This document shows, piece by piece, positions 1-11,800 of a stretch of 64,000 bases of DNA. The notes beneath the pieces were generated by a model that was not told the origin of the DNA, searched no databases, and was given only the letters and a program-made list of their open reading frames with translations. Made by a program: the position numbers and the translations under genes. How positions within the stretch are numbered: the first letter of the stretch is position 1; each line of letters opens with the position of its first letter. This stretch comes from Synchiropus splendidus (Eukaryota; Chordata; Actinopteri; Syngnathiformes; Callionymidae), in NCBI RefSeq assembly GCF_027744825.2, contig NC_071347.1, forward strand, positions 22,548,001-22,612,000, given 5' to 3'.

Positions 1-2850
1 GCCGTGGATCAAAGCTGTCGTGAGAAACACGAGGGTTCACGACTGATGTCATGTGACAGGCGTTTGCTGTTGCACCGCCACATCCCAACACAGACTCCGC
101 CTTCTCCCTGTAACAAGGTTGAGTTGCTCGGTCCGGGTCGCGCCTGACTCCCACCCACCGGAGCGGCCCGTCGTGAGGCCGGGTCTTGTGCATCAGCCCT
201 CAGACGTCTTTCGCCTCACAGCCACGGATCTAACGGCCGGCTGATTCAGAAGAGCCACGCAGTCTTTGGAGGATCCAGCAGCAACTCTGATTTGAAGGGG
301 AGGGAAAGCTTTTGAAGTCTTTTGACTCCGGCGTGGAGAGATAATACAAATGAAAATGGGATATAATAATTGAAGACAGAGGAAGGAGAAAGAAAAAGAA
401 TATCCGTTTCCAGGGGGGGGAGGGGGGGTGCACTTGAGTCTCTCACTGTGCCTGCTCTTCCACTTGTCTTCTGTGATCCTCCCCCTCCTCCTCCTCCTCC
501 TCTCATCTGTTGCCTCATTCTGCTCCTTTTGTCTTCCACGTTCTTCACAGTCGATCTTCTTTTTGGGCGCAGAGCCCACTCATTGTACTGCGAGTTTTCA
601 TTTCCCTTCATCTCTCCATCGATCAGTGTCTTCAATAGTGTCACACCAGGACCGGAGAACGGCGGCCGGCGCCGGCTTCCGTGGCTGAGAGGCTGTCCCA
701 GGAAAGGGGCCGCTGACCTCCTCGCTTTCTTACTGACAGTGTCTGTGTGTGTGTGTGTGTGAGTGTGCATTTTTTTGCCAGTCAAGTTTTTCTTTCCCTT
801 CTGACAAGGCTGTTTGACAATAGTCTTGGTTCAAAATCGACTTTTGTTTTCATGGCGCCCCGAGAAAGTGGCACTGTCTTTCGCTGTTATTTTTTGTGAA
901 GGTCATTGAGCTTATTTCTGTCATTTTTCATTTTTATTCTCGAGGCTCTGTTTACACAGTATATATATATATATAGTTTCCCATCACACTCAACTTGGAT
1001 TGTAACTTGTAAGCTGTATTCACTACACAGCATTTCACCCCTTTGTTACCTGGCTACTCATTGATTTCCACAGATGACTTATACACAGCTAGTTTTTGTT
1101 TCTGCATATTCTCTGACAAAAATGAAACTTAAAAATCTACATATTTTTTAAATATCTAGTTACGTTATTTATTCTCATGATTGTGTTTTTGTTGTTGCCA
1201 TTTTATGTTTGATGAGTTTTTATTTTTAATGAAACATTCCACTGAATTTTCTCCATCTGGTAACTTATTTTTGACCCTGTGTACATATACACATCATCCA
1301 TAACATGCATACATATATTGTCTTCGATGACACTCGACTTCTCATCTATCTATTGGTGTGAATTTATTTTATTTTATTTTTGTTTAGTTCAGTTGAGTTT
1401 ATGCAGTACAATCCTCTTCCATGGCATTAATGATAATAATTTCCAATCCATCCATTTTCTTCTCCATATTCTCTGATGGAACTTAAAACCTCCAACATAA
1501 AAATACATGTTTTTAAATGTCTACTGGCGTCATTTACTCGGATGGGTCTCAGTTGTGTGTTTTGAAGAGCTTCAGCAGATGATTGTTTAATAATGAAATA
1601 GTCAGGTCAGCATTGCTTGGCTCACGTCCCTCACGTCAGCGGAGCGTCTCTCCTCCTGAGCCGTTTTCTGACAGTGATCTGTTGAAGATTCCCAAACCCT
1701 CTGAGGCTTCAGCGAAACGCAGCTCATGAAACCGCGTTTCTGAAGTGAACTGATCTCTAACAGGGGCCTCATGAAGCCAGGTTCGACTGCAAGTTGAATG
1801 ACTATCTGGCAGGACACGCGACCACACACACACACACAGAGTTATCTCGCGCCTTTTATCAGGCGAGTAATTGTAACTGGCTGAGCGCGGTGTTTGACAC
1901 AAACCATTAAACGGTTAAAGAGTCGCAGACCTGATGGTGCTGGCTGATAACCAAAGAGGAATCGCAAACAAAAAGTCCCTGAAGAATAAGAGGGAGCGCG
2001 TCGGCGCTTCCTCCCGGGGGCGGAGAGTCTATCGGCGCGGCGATATGTCAGATGGAGACGGCTCGACAGTCAGCTGCAGCTGTCAGATACGGCGCCATGT
2101 TTGATTTATGTTGCTGCGAAATCTGACAAGAAGTGTTTGATAAAAGTTTGAAAGAGAGTGTGTGGGGACGCAGCAGGAGGTCTGAGCGCCGCCACCGGAA
2201 TACCAACTCAGCGGGTCAAAGATTGGGCAGAATTTCACTTTAAAAAATATGACATGAACAGAATAGAATACAGAGTCTATGTTGTGTTGTGTTGGTGAAA
2301 ACCCGCCACATTTGCAGCCCAAATCCAGCCATCAGGCGACAAGGTTTCTGTTGAACATTCGCAGGTTACAGGAGTCTTGCAGGCAAGTTTCTGGCGGACG
2401 TTAATGTCAAAACATGTCGTAAACCTGGTCACACATGTTTGAGTTGCTGCTGAGGTCTGACTCATTAGAAACCAGATTTGTGAGTCAAGATTAAAACACG
2501 TGAAATAAAGCTGAACCTGGGCTTCAGTATAATCAATGAGCTGTTTTAGAATAAAGTTATTCTGCTCATATAAACAGACAGGAACAGGAACATGATAAAT
2601 GATGTCAACGATAAACAACACGATCACTACATGTCCATTCTATTCCATGTGTTGTACACACTACCGTCTCTTTTGAAACTGTCCCGTGGTGTTCATGTGA
2701 GTCCAGTGCAGCGAGTGAGTCGCGTGTGTTTAGCCACTGTATCATAAGAACCGAGCGTATCACAAAAATGAACTCAGAAAAGAAGAAGAGCATCAACAAA
2801 ACAGTCATGGAGGATTCCGTTTCTCGACAACACACGCAGGTTCCGGACAC

Positions 2851-2975
2851 GGGAGGCTGCTGGGCAGGCAGCCGGGGGTCGGCGGTTCGATTTCCTATAC
2901 CTCCAGTTACATGTCACGCTGTCCTTCAGCACAACTCTGAACCCCTAATTGCAGCTGGCGCCATCATGTGGCAGC
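2851..2975 (+). mobile_element. tRNA-derived SINE-like fragment
   Basis: A GGTCGGCGGTTCGATTTCC segment resembles a tRNA B box (GGTTCGA). It is followed by ACATGTCACGCTGTCCTTCA and ACCCCTAATTGCAGCTGGCG, the layout of a common fish SINE body. The A box and a good 5' head are not visible, so this is a fragment. Confidence 0.5.
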
Positions 2976-3058
2976 CGTGATTGATTTTCCCTCTTCGGGG
3001 ATTAATGCAGTGTAACCTTTTCTGCGTGTGTGTGTGTGTTTTCTTGTACTTCTATCTC

Positions 3059-3245
3059 TGTGAGAACCTGTGTAAGTTTTTAACCAACAGAGTCAGAGTC
3101 AGTCCTCACTTTGTCAAGCCTCATTCTGAGGGTTAAAACTAGAAAATACCTTGGTTATAAAATTGGGTTTGAGTTTGGTTCCGAGTAAAGGTGAAGTTTA
3201 GCCATGTGTTTTAGAAGGTTAGGTTCAGGGGGGGAGGCTGGCCCA
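3059..3245. mobile_element. Diverged copy of the TTGTGGGGACC-end element
   Basis: The left end CTGTGAGAACCTGTGTAAG and internal parts (CTCATTCTGAGGGTTAAAAC, TTAGGTTCAGGGGGGGAGGC) match the family. The right terminus is lost. It lies next to a TG repeat, as several copies do. Confidence 0.45.
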
Positions 3246-3657
3246 CCAGTCCCAGGCTCAGAGCCCCATGGTTTTACTGTGCTGCTGAACAGAGCCACAT
3301 GCTACAAACACGTCAGGCTGTGAGGCTTCACCTGAGCAGCTGCTCACCTGACTCAGTACAGCGGTTACAGCTCATCCCTGTGTGTCACCAGGTTGCTGCT
3401 TCACGTCCGGCGTACGTCTCTTGTGCACGTATTTTTAAAATCCATCCATTTTTCCCTGATCCTCCTGGAAATATCAAGCGGTGTAGACAGAAATGTCTGC
3501 GCCATTGACTTGACTTCTCTATGTTTGGACGTGGCTCCTGCCACCAGTAACGTGGCCCCGGTCTGTGTGTGTGTGAGCCACGCTGCAGACTGGAGCGTCT
3601 CATCTTCACTCCACTCAATGTATGTCAGTGACGGTCCTCACTAGGATAGGAAGACAA

Positions 3658-3658
<1 letters not shown>

Positions 3659-3688
<30 letters not shown>
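3659..3688. repeat. (TG)n microsatellite beside the ntrk3 exon 3 donor
   Basis: About 15 TG dinucleotides; on the ntrk3 transcript they read (CA)n, starting about 9 nt after the 5' splice site. Confidence 0.95.
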
Positions 3689-3692
<4 letters not shown>

Positions 3693-3697
3693 CTCAC

Positions 3698-3769
3698 ATG
3701 TAGCGCAGCTGGGGGTTCTTGGAGAAGACGCGTGGCTGGATGGTGCGCAGGCTGGTGTTGGTGATGGTT
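3698..3769 (-). CDS. ntrk3: ntrk3 coding exon 3 (leucine-rich repeat)
   Basis: This 72-nt exon has acceptor CTGTGCCGTAG and donor GTGAGT, phase 2 on both sides. Spliced to exon 2 it reads LTITNTSLRTIQPRVF then SKNPQLRYI, the second LRR of TrkC (TrkC consensus has Q/SPRAFAKNPxLRYI at this point). The 24-codon length is one LRR unit. A long CA repeat on the transcript strand begins a few bases past the donor, which is unusual and treated as a separate finding. The next exon is outside the window. Confidence 0.92.
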
Positions 3770-4103
3770 CTACGGCACAGAAGACGAGGGAACAGTCAGA
3801 TGGAGACGCAAACAAGCAGCGACCAGAACCTGGAATTGATTCTCAAATGCCTTGTTTTCCACATTGGAAAGCACAAATCCACAAAGGACACTGCAGCGAC
3901 CCCTGCTGATGGAGATCAGAGAGCGGCGGGCGACACCACAGCTCTGGCACATACGGCGTGAAAGCAAACCCTCAGCCGCATCACTTTACTGATCATTCAT
4001 CGAGGAGTGATACTGGGCTTTTTCAAAAGGTCTGGGAGCGAGAACATGGCTGCGCGAGGGAGGAGGTTCCAGGAGCAAGGAGGAGCAAGTGTGGAGGACT
4101 TAC
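3770..4103 (-). other. ntrk3: ntrk3 intron 2
   Basis: A short 334-bp intron with GTAAGT donor at 4103 and TAG acceptor at 3770, in phase 2. I see no repeat or other feature inside it. Confidence 0.85.
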
Positions 4104-4178
4104 AGCCGCTGTAATCCGGTGTAGAGCTCCATGTCCACGTTCGTCAGCGTCCGCAAACCACTCCAGTTCTCGATGTGT
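4104..4178 (-). CDS. ntrk3: ntrk3 coding exon 2 (leucine-rich repeat)
   Basis: This 75-nt exon has acceptor TTTGCTCAACAG and donor GTAAGT, phase 2 on both sides. Spliced to exon 1 it completes an isoleucine codon and continues HIENWSGL then RTLTNVDMELYTGLQRL, a near match to the TrkC leucine-rich repeat. The 25-codon length equals the LRR exon size in Trk genes. The LRRs flank the Ig domains in the extracellular half of the receptor. Intron 2 that follows is only 334 bp, against about 17.7 kb for intron 1. Confidence 0.92.
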
Positions 4179-6216
4179 CTGTTGAGCAAAGACAAACATG
4201 TTGAGTGTCGGGATAAAGTCTGGGAGGGAAGAGCAACGCCAGGACGGGGTGGACCTTCCTGGAGCATCACACACTCCAGCAAAGACAGAGAGGTCGGCCT
4301 TGAAAAGGAGACATTCAAAGTCAAATCCATGTTCACCACCAGCAGCCATAGAGGCGGAGACGTCAAAGTCCAGCGAGTCGCCGTACAAGCAGGACCCATT
4401 ACAGAGTTTAGCTTAGCATACTAGCTTTGGTTGGCATGGCTGGGTTCGGCCAACAAGGTCAAATGAAAGAAAACGTGTCACTTTGCGCAGAACACAGCAG
4501 TCAATAATAACAAGGCTTCACACGACCGTGGGTTCATTTCTTCTCTCTCCGACTTCAATCCTCAGCTGCACACCTGCGCGCACAGGTAACATATGCATGG
4601 CCCCTGCCAACTACGGCAACTCCGCCAGGACAAAATAACCTCTTACAATAACAAGTAGGAAAATGGATTTGAGACCAAGCCGGAGAAGAAAATATGCCGA
4701 CGTTCAAATGTTATCAACCGTACTCCTGACATTGATACGAATTTTTATTTCAAAACACTCAAAACGCATTTCATTGTTTGTTTTTTTCTGAGCTATACTC
4801 TCCCAGTTGTTCATACCTGGTTAGCCCGCTGTTGCTAACGCTAATCTGAACGCAACTCCCTTTTCACAGTGTAAAATGGATGAGCAGGAAGTGAGTTTTG
4901 TGCAGAGGAGGAAGTGAGGTGGCAACAGTTGGACGGTTGAAAGGAGCCGAGATTTGCGGGTGAAGGTGACGGGACGACGGCGCGGCATAATCCCGCCCGC
5001 TCCAGGATCAGTAACACAGACTCCATCAATTCGTAATCCAACAGTTAGAGCCTGTTCCTGACTGCAGATCAAAACTTAATGCGCCTCTGCGCCGCCAGCC
5101 GCCGTCAAGTGGCTGGCTGTTGCAGCGCGTGTCGGCCATGTAAGTCAGTAGCGAGGCCTTGAGGGACGACGCCAGCGGGAACAAGACAGTTGCTTTTTGG
5201 AATCCAGCGACGGATGGCGACGAATCAAAACACACAAATCACACGGCACTAAACATCTGTTTACCCCAGAGAGCCCCCTCCTGGCCCTCCTGTGTGAGTG
5301 CGCGCACGTGGACGTGTGCGTGCCACGCCGCGTTCGAAGTTCTGCTCGTCCGTCTGTCAGCTCTGGAATTGATTTATCACCCCAACACCTCAGCAGATCC
5401 CCCCTCCTCACCCCCCGTCCACTCGCCGCGGCTCCTCTCACACACGTGTGTTGGGATAAGAAGGTTATGAAAAATATCGTCACAGAATATTTGGGTTCTG
5501 TGACGACATTAGGGGAAAAGCGAGTCCCTTAAAAGTTCAAAATATCATATTTGTCCATTATTTCATGCATTTATTTGCAATAATTCTAAGACTAAGAAAA
5601 AACAATATGATGGGTGAAATGTGAAATTCTGTTTTTGAGAACAGAATATTTTGTCTGAAATATTTACACTCGATGCAGATCAATGATCACGTAAGGATGA
5701 GGATGCTTTGAGGGAAAGAAAACTCAATTAATATGCATAAGACACATAGGTATCATAAACAAATGACTTGATCATTTACGGTCAATAAACAGTCATTGTG
5801 AAGCTGTTCCGTATGATATGTCTGTGTGTGTGGGTAAAATGTAGTGGGGCTGAACAGGACATTAAAAAGGACTCTATCAGGATAAATACATGGACCAACA
5901 AGTGGTTTATTTGTAATCATAATCTTCCCTCATCTATAGTGTGTCTGATGCACAGCACCAGGAAGAAGATGAAAAGATCATTTTTAAAAATATGGATCTA
6001 TAATGTATAAAATACATTTGGGCTGAAATCAGAAACAAAATGAAAAGAATATTTTGTTAAATTCTTGAAATGATAAAAAAAAATTATACAAAAACTATTT
6101 CGACAGCAAAAATTATCATCACGTCATTTTTGACGTTTTTTTCCTCGAAATAATCGGGGTTAGTATGAATCATTATGAATTAAAAAAGGATTTCAAAAAT
6201 AAAATGATTGAAGTAA

Positions 6217-6223
<7 letters not shown>

Positions 6224-6247
<24 letters not shown>

Positions 6248-6251
6248 TATA
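6224..6251. repeat. (AT)n microsatellite preceded by poly(A)
   Basis: An A run, then about 13 AT dinucleotides. Confidence 0.95.
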
Positions 6252-6497
6252 ACAACATATTCACTGAAATTTCAAATAAATAAATACAATTCTGCATGGT
6301 GATTAAATGAAAAATTGAAAATGAAAGAAAGAAAAATACAAACTATAGTTTGGTTGGATGGAAAACCGAAGCAGAGAAGTTCGGTATCCATTCACTGCAG
6401 ATGGTTTGGCTCTCATGGCTTCATCATGGTGCCACCTTCAGCTCTCGCTGGATCGAGAGTTGAAGAACTTGAAGTTGAGTGTGAAGCAGCCTGAAGC

Positions 6498-6830
6498 AGT
6501 CTCCCATAGAGATAGGATGAGGAGTTCTGTCACTCGGGAGAGACTCGGAGTAGAGCCGCGGCTTCTCCGCATTCAGGTGGTCCGGGCATCTCATGAGGTC
6601 GCCTCCTGGACGCCTTCCTTTAGAGGTGTTTCAGGCACCTGGGAGGAGAGCGAGGGGTGGACCCAGGACCAGGTGGAGGCATTAGATCTCTACACTGGCC
6701 CGGGAACCTCTCAGGATCCCCCGGTCAGAGCTGGTGAATGTTGCCCAGGAGGAGGAGGTTTGAAGCCCCCTGTTCAAGCTGCTGCCCCTGCGACCCGGCA
6801 ACAGAGAAGCGGATGAGGGTGGATGAAAAG
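6498..6830 (+). mobile_element. LINE 3'-end fragment (fish non-LTR retrotransposon)
   Basis: The sequence resembles the 3' portion of an abundant fish LINE that I know from its reading: GAGACTCGGAGTAGAGCCGC, CTCCGCATTCAGGTGG, TCGCCTCCTGGACGCCTTCC, GACCCAGGACCAGGTGGAGG, then CTGCGACCCGGCAACAGAGA. The open frame over it is a decayed remnant. Family name is not assigned. Confidence 0.65.
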
Positions 6831-8186
6831 TTCGGATGAAGAGGGAGAAGAAACTAAAGGGTAATTGGTACTGAAAGTTGGGTTTCATGTCACGACAGAG
6901 CTGAAGAGAAAAGAACAGAAGCAGTGGAGAGCGGTGAGATATACGAGGGAAACTGGGCTGTTTCAATGAGGATGATGAGCCCATGAATCGCGGCATAAAT
7001 CCTCCGCGTTCCCCTTCGCCTGACTGTTTCTGCATGGATCCGGAGAGATTCCCCCAAGTTGCCCTGGCATGTATTATGGGATGCCTGCAGTGTTTCTGCT
7101 GTGATGTGGTTAGATAATAGACAGAAGATGAAATATTCACTGACGCTCTGCAGCTCCTCGGCTCTAAAACATTTACCCGGGTTTTTAATAGCTGCAGCTT
7201 CACTTCACTCCGCATCAGCGTCCCTTCTGCTGCGCGTCGGGCACAGCGAGGTTCATTTGTGGCGGAGTTGAACCCACTCCAGCCTCGTGGCTCGCTGCCA
7301 CCGGAGGACGCGGCGACACCGGAGCCTGGGCCGCTGCGTCCTTCCTCCTGGAATGTTGCCTGGGGTGGTGTCGCGCGCCTCCTCTGCCGCCGACCTTTGA
7401 GTCGAACGTGCGCATCAACGCTTCACGAACCGGCTTCTCTTTTCCACGTCCGGCTAACGTCGCCGCGCCGCGACCTTCAGTGCTCGCTGGAGCGCGGCGG
7501 CTCACGTTTGTGTGTGTCTGAGCCCGACATACTCTGTGTGAACTTTCTATTTTTAACTGCTACTGTACCAGTAAATGTCACACAACTCAAGTACATCTCC
7601 CTCACACCATCACAGCCCTTCCTTCCTTGTTGAGGTGAGGTCCAAACGCTCACATTTGCCCACAAATATTGCCAGGATTTGGACGTGAAGGATCCTGAAT
7701 CCTAAATGTCCAAATCCTCATGGTGCAAATGTAGAATAGAGGGAAGTAAGAACTGACTAGTGCAGCGACACCCGAACACTGTACGGGGCGAACGTAAACA
7801 AAGATGGCTGACCTCCAGATCCATCTGTCTCCAGGCTGTTTCTGAGCCTCTACATCTCAACTCTGTGGAACACATCAGCAGCCGCTGAACAACTCCACTC
7901 ACTCACACCTTTATATCTCAGACTCCGCCCCCATCCAAACCTCTGTCAGGCTCCGCCCTTGGGTGGAGCTCAGTTACAAAACAACCAGCGCTCACTCCAC
8001 ACTCGTCTTCAGGCTGAGCCAACACCTTCGACACCATGGTAGAGTGATGAAAGAGTGTTCCATGTTTGGTCTGTGACGCCACACACTCTGCAGCTAACAG
8101 CTAGCATGTCGGTTAGCACGGAGCTAACTTGGAAGAGGAGATTGACTTGTTTTTTAATGATGCGCGACACTGAACATATGGTTTTA

Positions 8187-8858
8187 CAGTGGTGCCTCGG
8201 TTTTCGAACACCTTGGAATTTGAAAAAAATTTCTTGACTTTTTTGCTTCGGATTTCAAACAAAAATCCAGAACTGGAACGCCCCCGAAAAAAGCTGGAAA
8301 AAACATAACGCACGCGGACTGATCAGCCGACCCATGATGCGCTTTGTTATTGTGTATAACGCAGCCTCTGTATGCAGACGTGTCCCGTTAGCTCCATTTA
8401 CTGGCTGTTTCTTTTTCATATTGAGGTGTAAAACTTTTCCTGTCTCCACACTGGAGCGTGGTAGAGTGTCACAGGGGAGGTGCTGGAGCGCTCACTCCAG
8501 GGTTTGATGTCCTGTTGTGGGCTGGAGCTGGGACAGGGATGAGGCGAGTCTGGGACAGAGCGTGACTTGGTTTATGACTTGGTCACAGCCAAACTGCACA
8601 GAAGCGCACATTCAGAGCTGGACACGCACCGGGCACCTCTTCACTTCTGGAGAGACCTCACTCACTCGGCAACCCCTCCCACATGCAGCGGCCACACACA
8701 TAGAGGAACAGCCACCTGCAGCAGACACTCTGCATTCACTCCTACAAAAGCCTGTTTTAAGGCTTGGAACGCATTAGTTCTTTTTTCCATTCATTGTAAT
8801 GGGAAAAATCCATTCAGATTTCAAATAAATCGCTTCTCGGAGAACTGAGGTTCCACTG
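8187..8858. mobile_element. Non-autonomous pogo/Tigger-like DNA transposon
   Basis: The element starts CAGTGGTGCCTCGG and ends with the inverted counterpart (CTGAGGTTCCACTG). A TA flanks each end (8185-8186 and 8859-8860), as expected from TA target duplication in the Tc1/mariner/pogo superfamily. There is no transposase frame in about 670 bp, so it is a deletion derivative or MITE. Superfamily assignment rests on termini and TA only. Confidence 0.6.
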
Positions 8859-11800
8859 TAGATTATTATTCAAATAAGACCTTTTGATGTGAGTGTTGAT
8901 CAGATGTTTTATATGAGACACATATGTGTACAGTGGTGATTTTAAATTCTTCTCGAGGACCAATAAAAACCTCAGTTTTACAGAACTGGAGCTCTCTGTC
9001 CACTGTTTGATGCTTCATGCTTCACAGGGTTAATGCATGTTCCTGGATGATGCGTCATGACTTTAATCCGCTTGTTTTATAATGTATGGTGTCGGGGTGT
9101 GACAGAGAGACGACTTAAGCAACTTTAGCTTCAACAGAAGTTCAACACAGGCGTCAACAAAGGTCATCGCGATTAGTCGACAGCTGAAAAAATCATGAAT
9201 TAAACAACAAAAATAATCCTTATTTGCAGCCTTATGTGTGTTCTTTGCACTTGAAGTACTTGAAATATTTGGTTCAAATAATTGGAGCCTTTTTAGGCTA
9301 AAAACTAGCACTTGTTTTAACAAGCTCCTTGTTTCCTGTCATGCTGTTCCAGAACCATAAATATTCGTAACTTTCACCACAATTATTTTTAAAAATCTGT
9401 CGCAAAATCTGGTATTTTTGGCCGCAACAATCGATAAAAAAAAAGTCTGTGAAACCCAGGAGGGACTTGTCATTACAGGAGGCTGCAGATCTAACAATAT
9501 ACTCTTGTCATTTGGAGACACGGACAGGATCGCTGCGACACCTGAGGCCAGGAGGATATGGTTGCTCATGTTTACGTTAGCCTGATGCTAATCAGTCGAC
9601 GGAGACAGCCAGAGCGAGCGGTGCGACGCCTCTCGGAACGTCGGGAGCTTCCTCCCCGTCGCAGTCAGACAGGCAGGAAGTTTGTCCGTCTCGCAGGACG
9701 AAGTTTATTTGTTCAGTGTAAGAGAAGAATCCTGCCCATATTGAAAAGCAGATGAAATGTTGCACCACAACAGCAGAATTCAATTAAGAAGGATTTCCTC
9801 TGAGGTGCCCGGCGCTCCCTCCTCGCCCGCCGCCGCGGCTTTTCAAAGTCTGAATGCCAATGAGGCGGGAGAGCGGCGGCCGGTGTCAAGAAAAGCCGCT
9901 TTGCTTTCTCATAAATGAAAGCTGCCTTGCTCAAAGCACAAAGTTGCCTTTCTTACAGGGATCCAGAGTCAATACACGGAGGCCGCTTCAGGAAGGAGGA
10001 GGAGCAAACCGCCGGGAGATTGGCGGCTCACGGGTGAACGGATGGAGCCGCCTGGAGGGTGGGACGCACAGACCGCGACAGACGACTGAGCAGAATCTTG
10101 ATTCAAGTCCGTGTTCCCTAGTGAAGAAAGAGGTGACCCAGGCCGCAGCCTCCTGCGGGGGCGCCAAAATAAACACTGGGAGCTGGAAGCAGTGTCCCAG
10201 CAAGGTGAGACTGGGGGCGTGGCCTGAGCAGGCCACACCTCCGAGGGAAGAGGGAAGGAGAGCAAGTGGCAAAAACGCTTGGATTTCACTCGCAGACTTC
10301 ATTCATGAGTCTATTTTTAAAAGACAAGCAGGTGAATTGGTCTAGTCATGACACGCGTCCTGACAGAGTCGGGGGATGGGAAACCTGCCCAATCAGATGG
10401 AGAGAAAAAGGTCAAGGGCCCAATTAAGGAAAGATGAAGAGCAGAAAGCAGGCAAGAAGCGACGTTCTCTCAGGGTGATGACAGGGAGACGAGCTGGGTG
10501 GAGGAAGTGGAGCCCACGTCAGCTGGAGCCGGTCAGGACGAGCGGACGGAGAAACAAGGAAGCAGAGGAGGGCGGTGGCCGCTCACTGACCTGAGGACAG
10601 CGAGTAAATCCTGAGGAGCAAGTCTCGCTCCCACCTGCCCACGTCTCCTCGGCTCCTGCTCTTCACTGGCCCCGATATTTCCCTGAGATTACTGGCCTGT
10701 AGGCGGAGCTTCTGGTGGTGCGTCGCAGTTATCATGCCGCACCACAGACATTCAAGTCAATGGCAGATTTCTATCTGGGCTCCCTGCTATCGCTGACAGC
10801 AAAATGAAAGCAAAATAAGTGTGTGATTTTAACACAACGGCGGCCGTGTTGGCTTCCTGTTTTCTTTCAAATCCTCTTCATTAGAACCAAAGTGCATTTG
10901 AATTTCTTTTTCTGTGTCAATATCGTAAGAAAAACTAGCAGCTGAAGTAGTTTAAATTCAGCCAATTCGCCGCTTTCTCAATGTTAAACCACATTGATCT
11001 AAACTCAGCACCGCTGTGACGCAGTGATTTCCCAGTTTGGAATGGATAAAGTCAATCTCTACATCCGTCGATAATAATCCCGTCTGACGCTTCAGATGAT
11101 ATTTCTGTATGTTCCTCGGAGCCTGGCTCAGACGTGTCACTGGACCAAACTGGAAGGCCTCTCGTCCAGACAGAGGAAGACTTTGAAAGGATCCTCAGAA
11201 GCTTCTGTGGTGGACGTGAAGCCACCAGCTCAGGAACCTTCTCAGCAGCACCCCATTGTCTCCCCGCTGTCACCCCCGTCTGCCCTCCTTCCTCATCTTG
11301 GCAGCGAGTGAAGAGTGAGACCTCTCACCCACACAAACCATCTATGTTTGCCTGCCAGGTCGCCGCAGCGACGGCAGCATCACAGCGGCCTCCTACGCCC
11401 GCTGACTCCAAAGTGGAAGAGGAAGAGCGATGGGGGCGAAGATGAGATGAAGCCGCCGGAATAATGGCGCTAAACAGTCGCGGGGGACGAGTACAGGTGT
11501 TGCCGGATGTTCCTGGGTTCCAGGAGAGACGCGTCCTGGTGCGAGGGGCACTCAGGTTTCCTCCCATTTTTTCATAACAATCACTTTCTCTCTAAATAAA
11601 AAACCTCTTAACCCCTCTCTGAGCACTGAAGGACGAATCTGGACCTTCGTACTTGGACGTCTCGCCAGTCTTCATCAGCCAGAGCACCTGACTGGTCCAG
11701 GATGGAACACTCCTGCCTTCCTGTATCTCCGTCCCTGCACCTTTTCTTCCACATGACGCAGAAACTCCATTAGAGCTCTTCGCGCTTTCATTCGGCCATT

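Larger units (their letters stand above)
1..3697 (-). other. ntrk3: ntrk3 intron 3 (partial) - no further exon seen
   Basis: This begins at the GTGAGT donor after exon 3 and runs off the left edge. It holds TG/CA microsatellites (about 744-760, 3036-3050, 3659-3688), a small AT run (959-975), a tRNA-derived SINE-like piece (2851-2975) and a diverged copy of the TTGTGGGGACC-end element (about 3059-3245). I see no ORF with recognisable protein similarity. Frames around 190-790 come from a polypurine/polypyrimidine tract. Confidence 0.7.

Noticed and set aside
370..785. Overlapping open frames of 130 and 179 codons on opposite strands
   Set aside because: They result from a long polypurine/polypyrimidine tract and a TG repeat, and the protein composition is low complexity.
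2865..2900. tRNA gene
   Set aside because: Only a B-box-like word is present, with no acceptor stem, A box or cloverleaf. It fits a SINE fragment better.
6358..6816. 152-codon open frame as a gene
   Set aside because: It overlaps a decayed LINE 3' end sharing landmarks with other fragments in the window.
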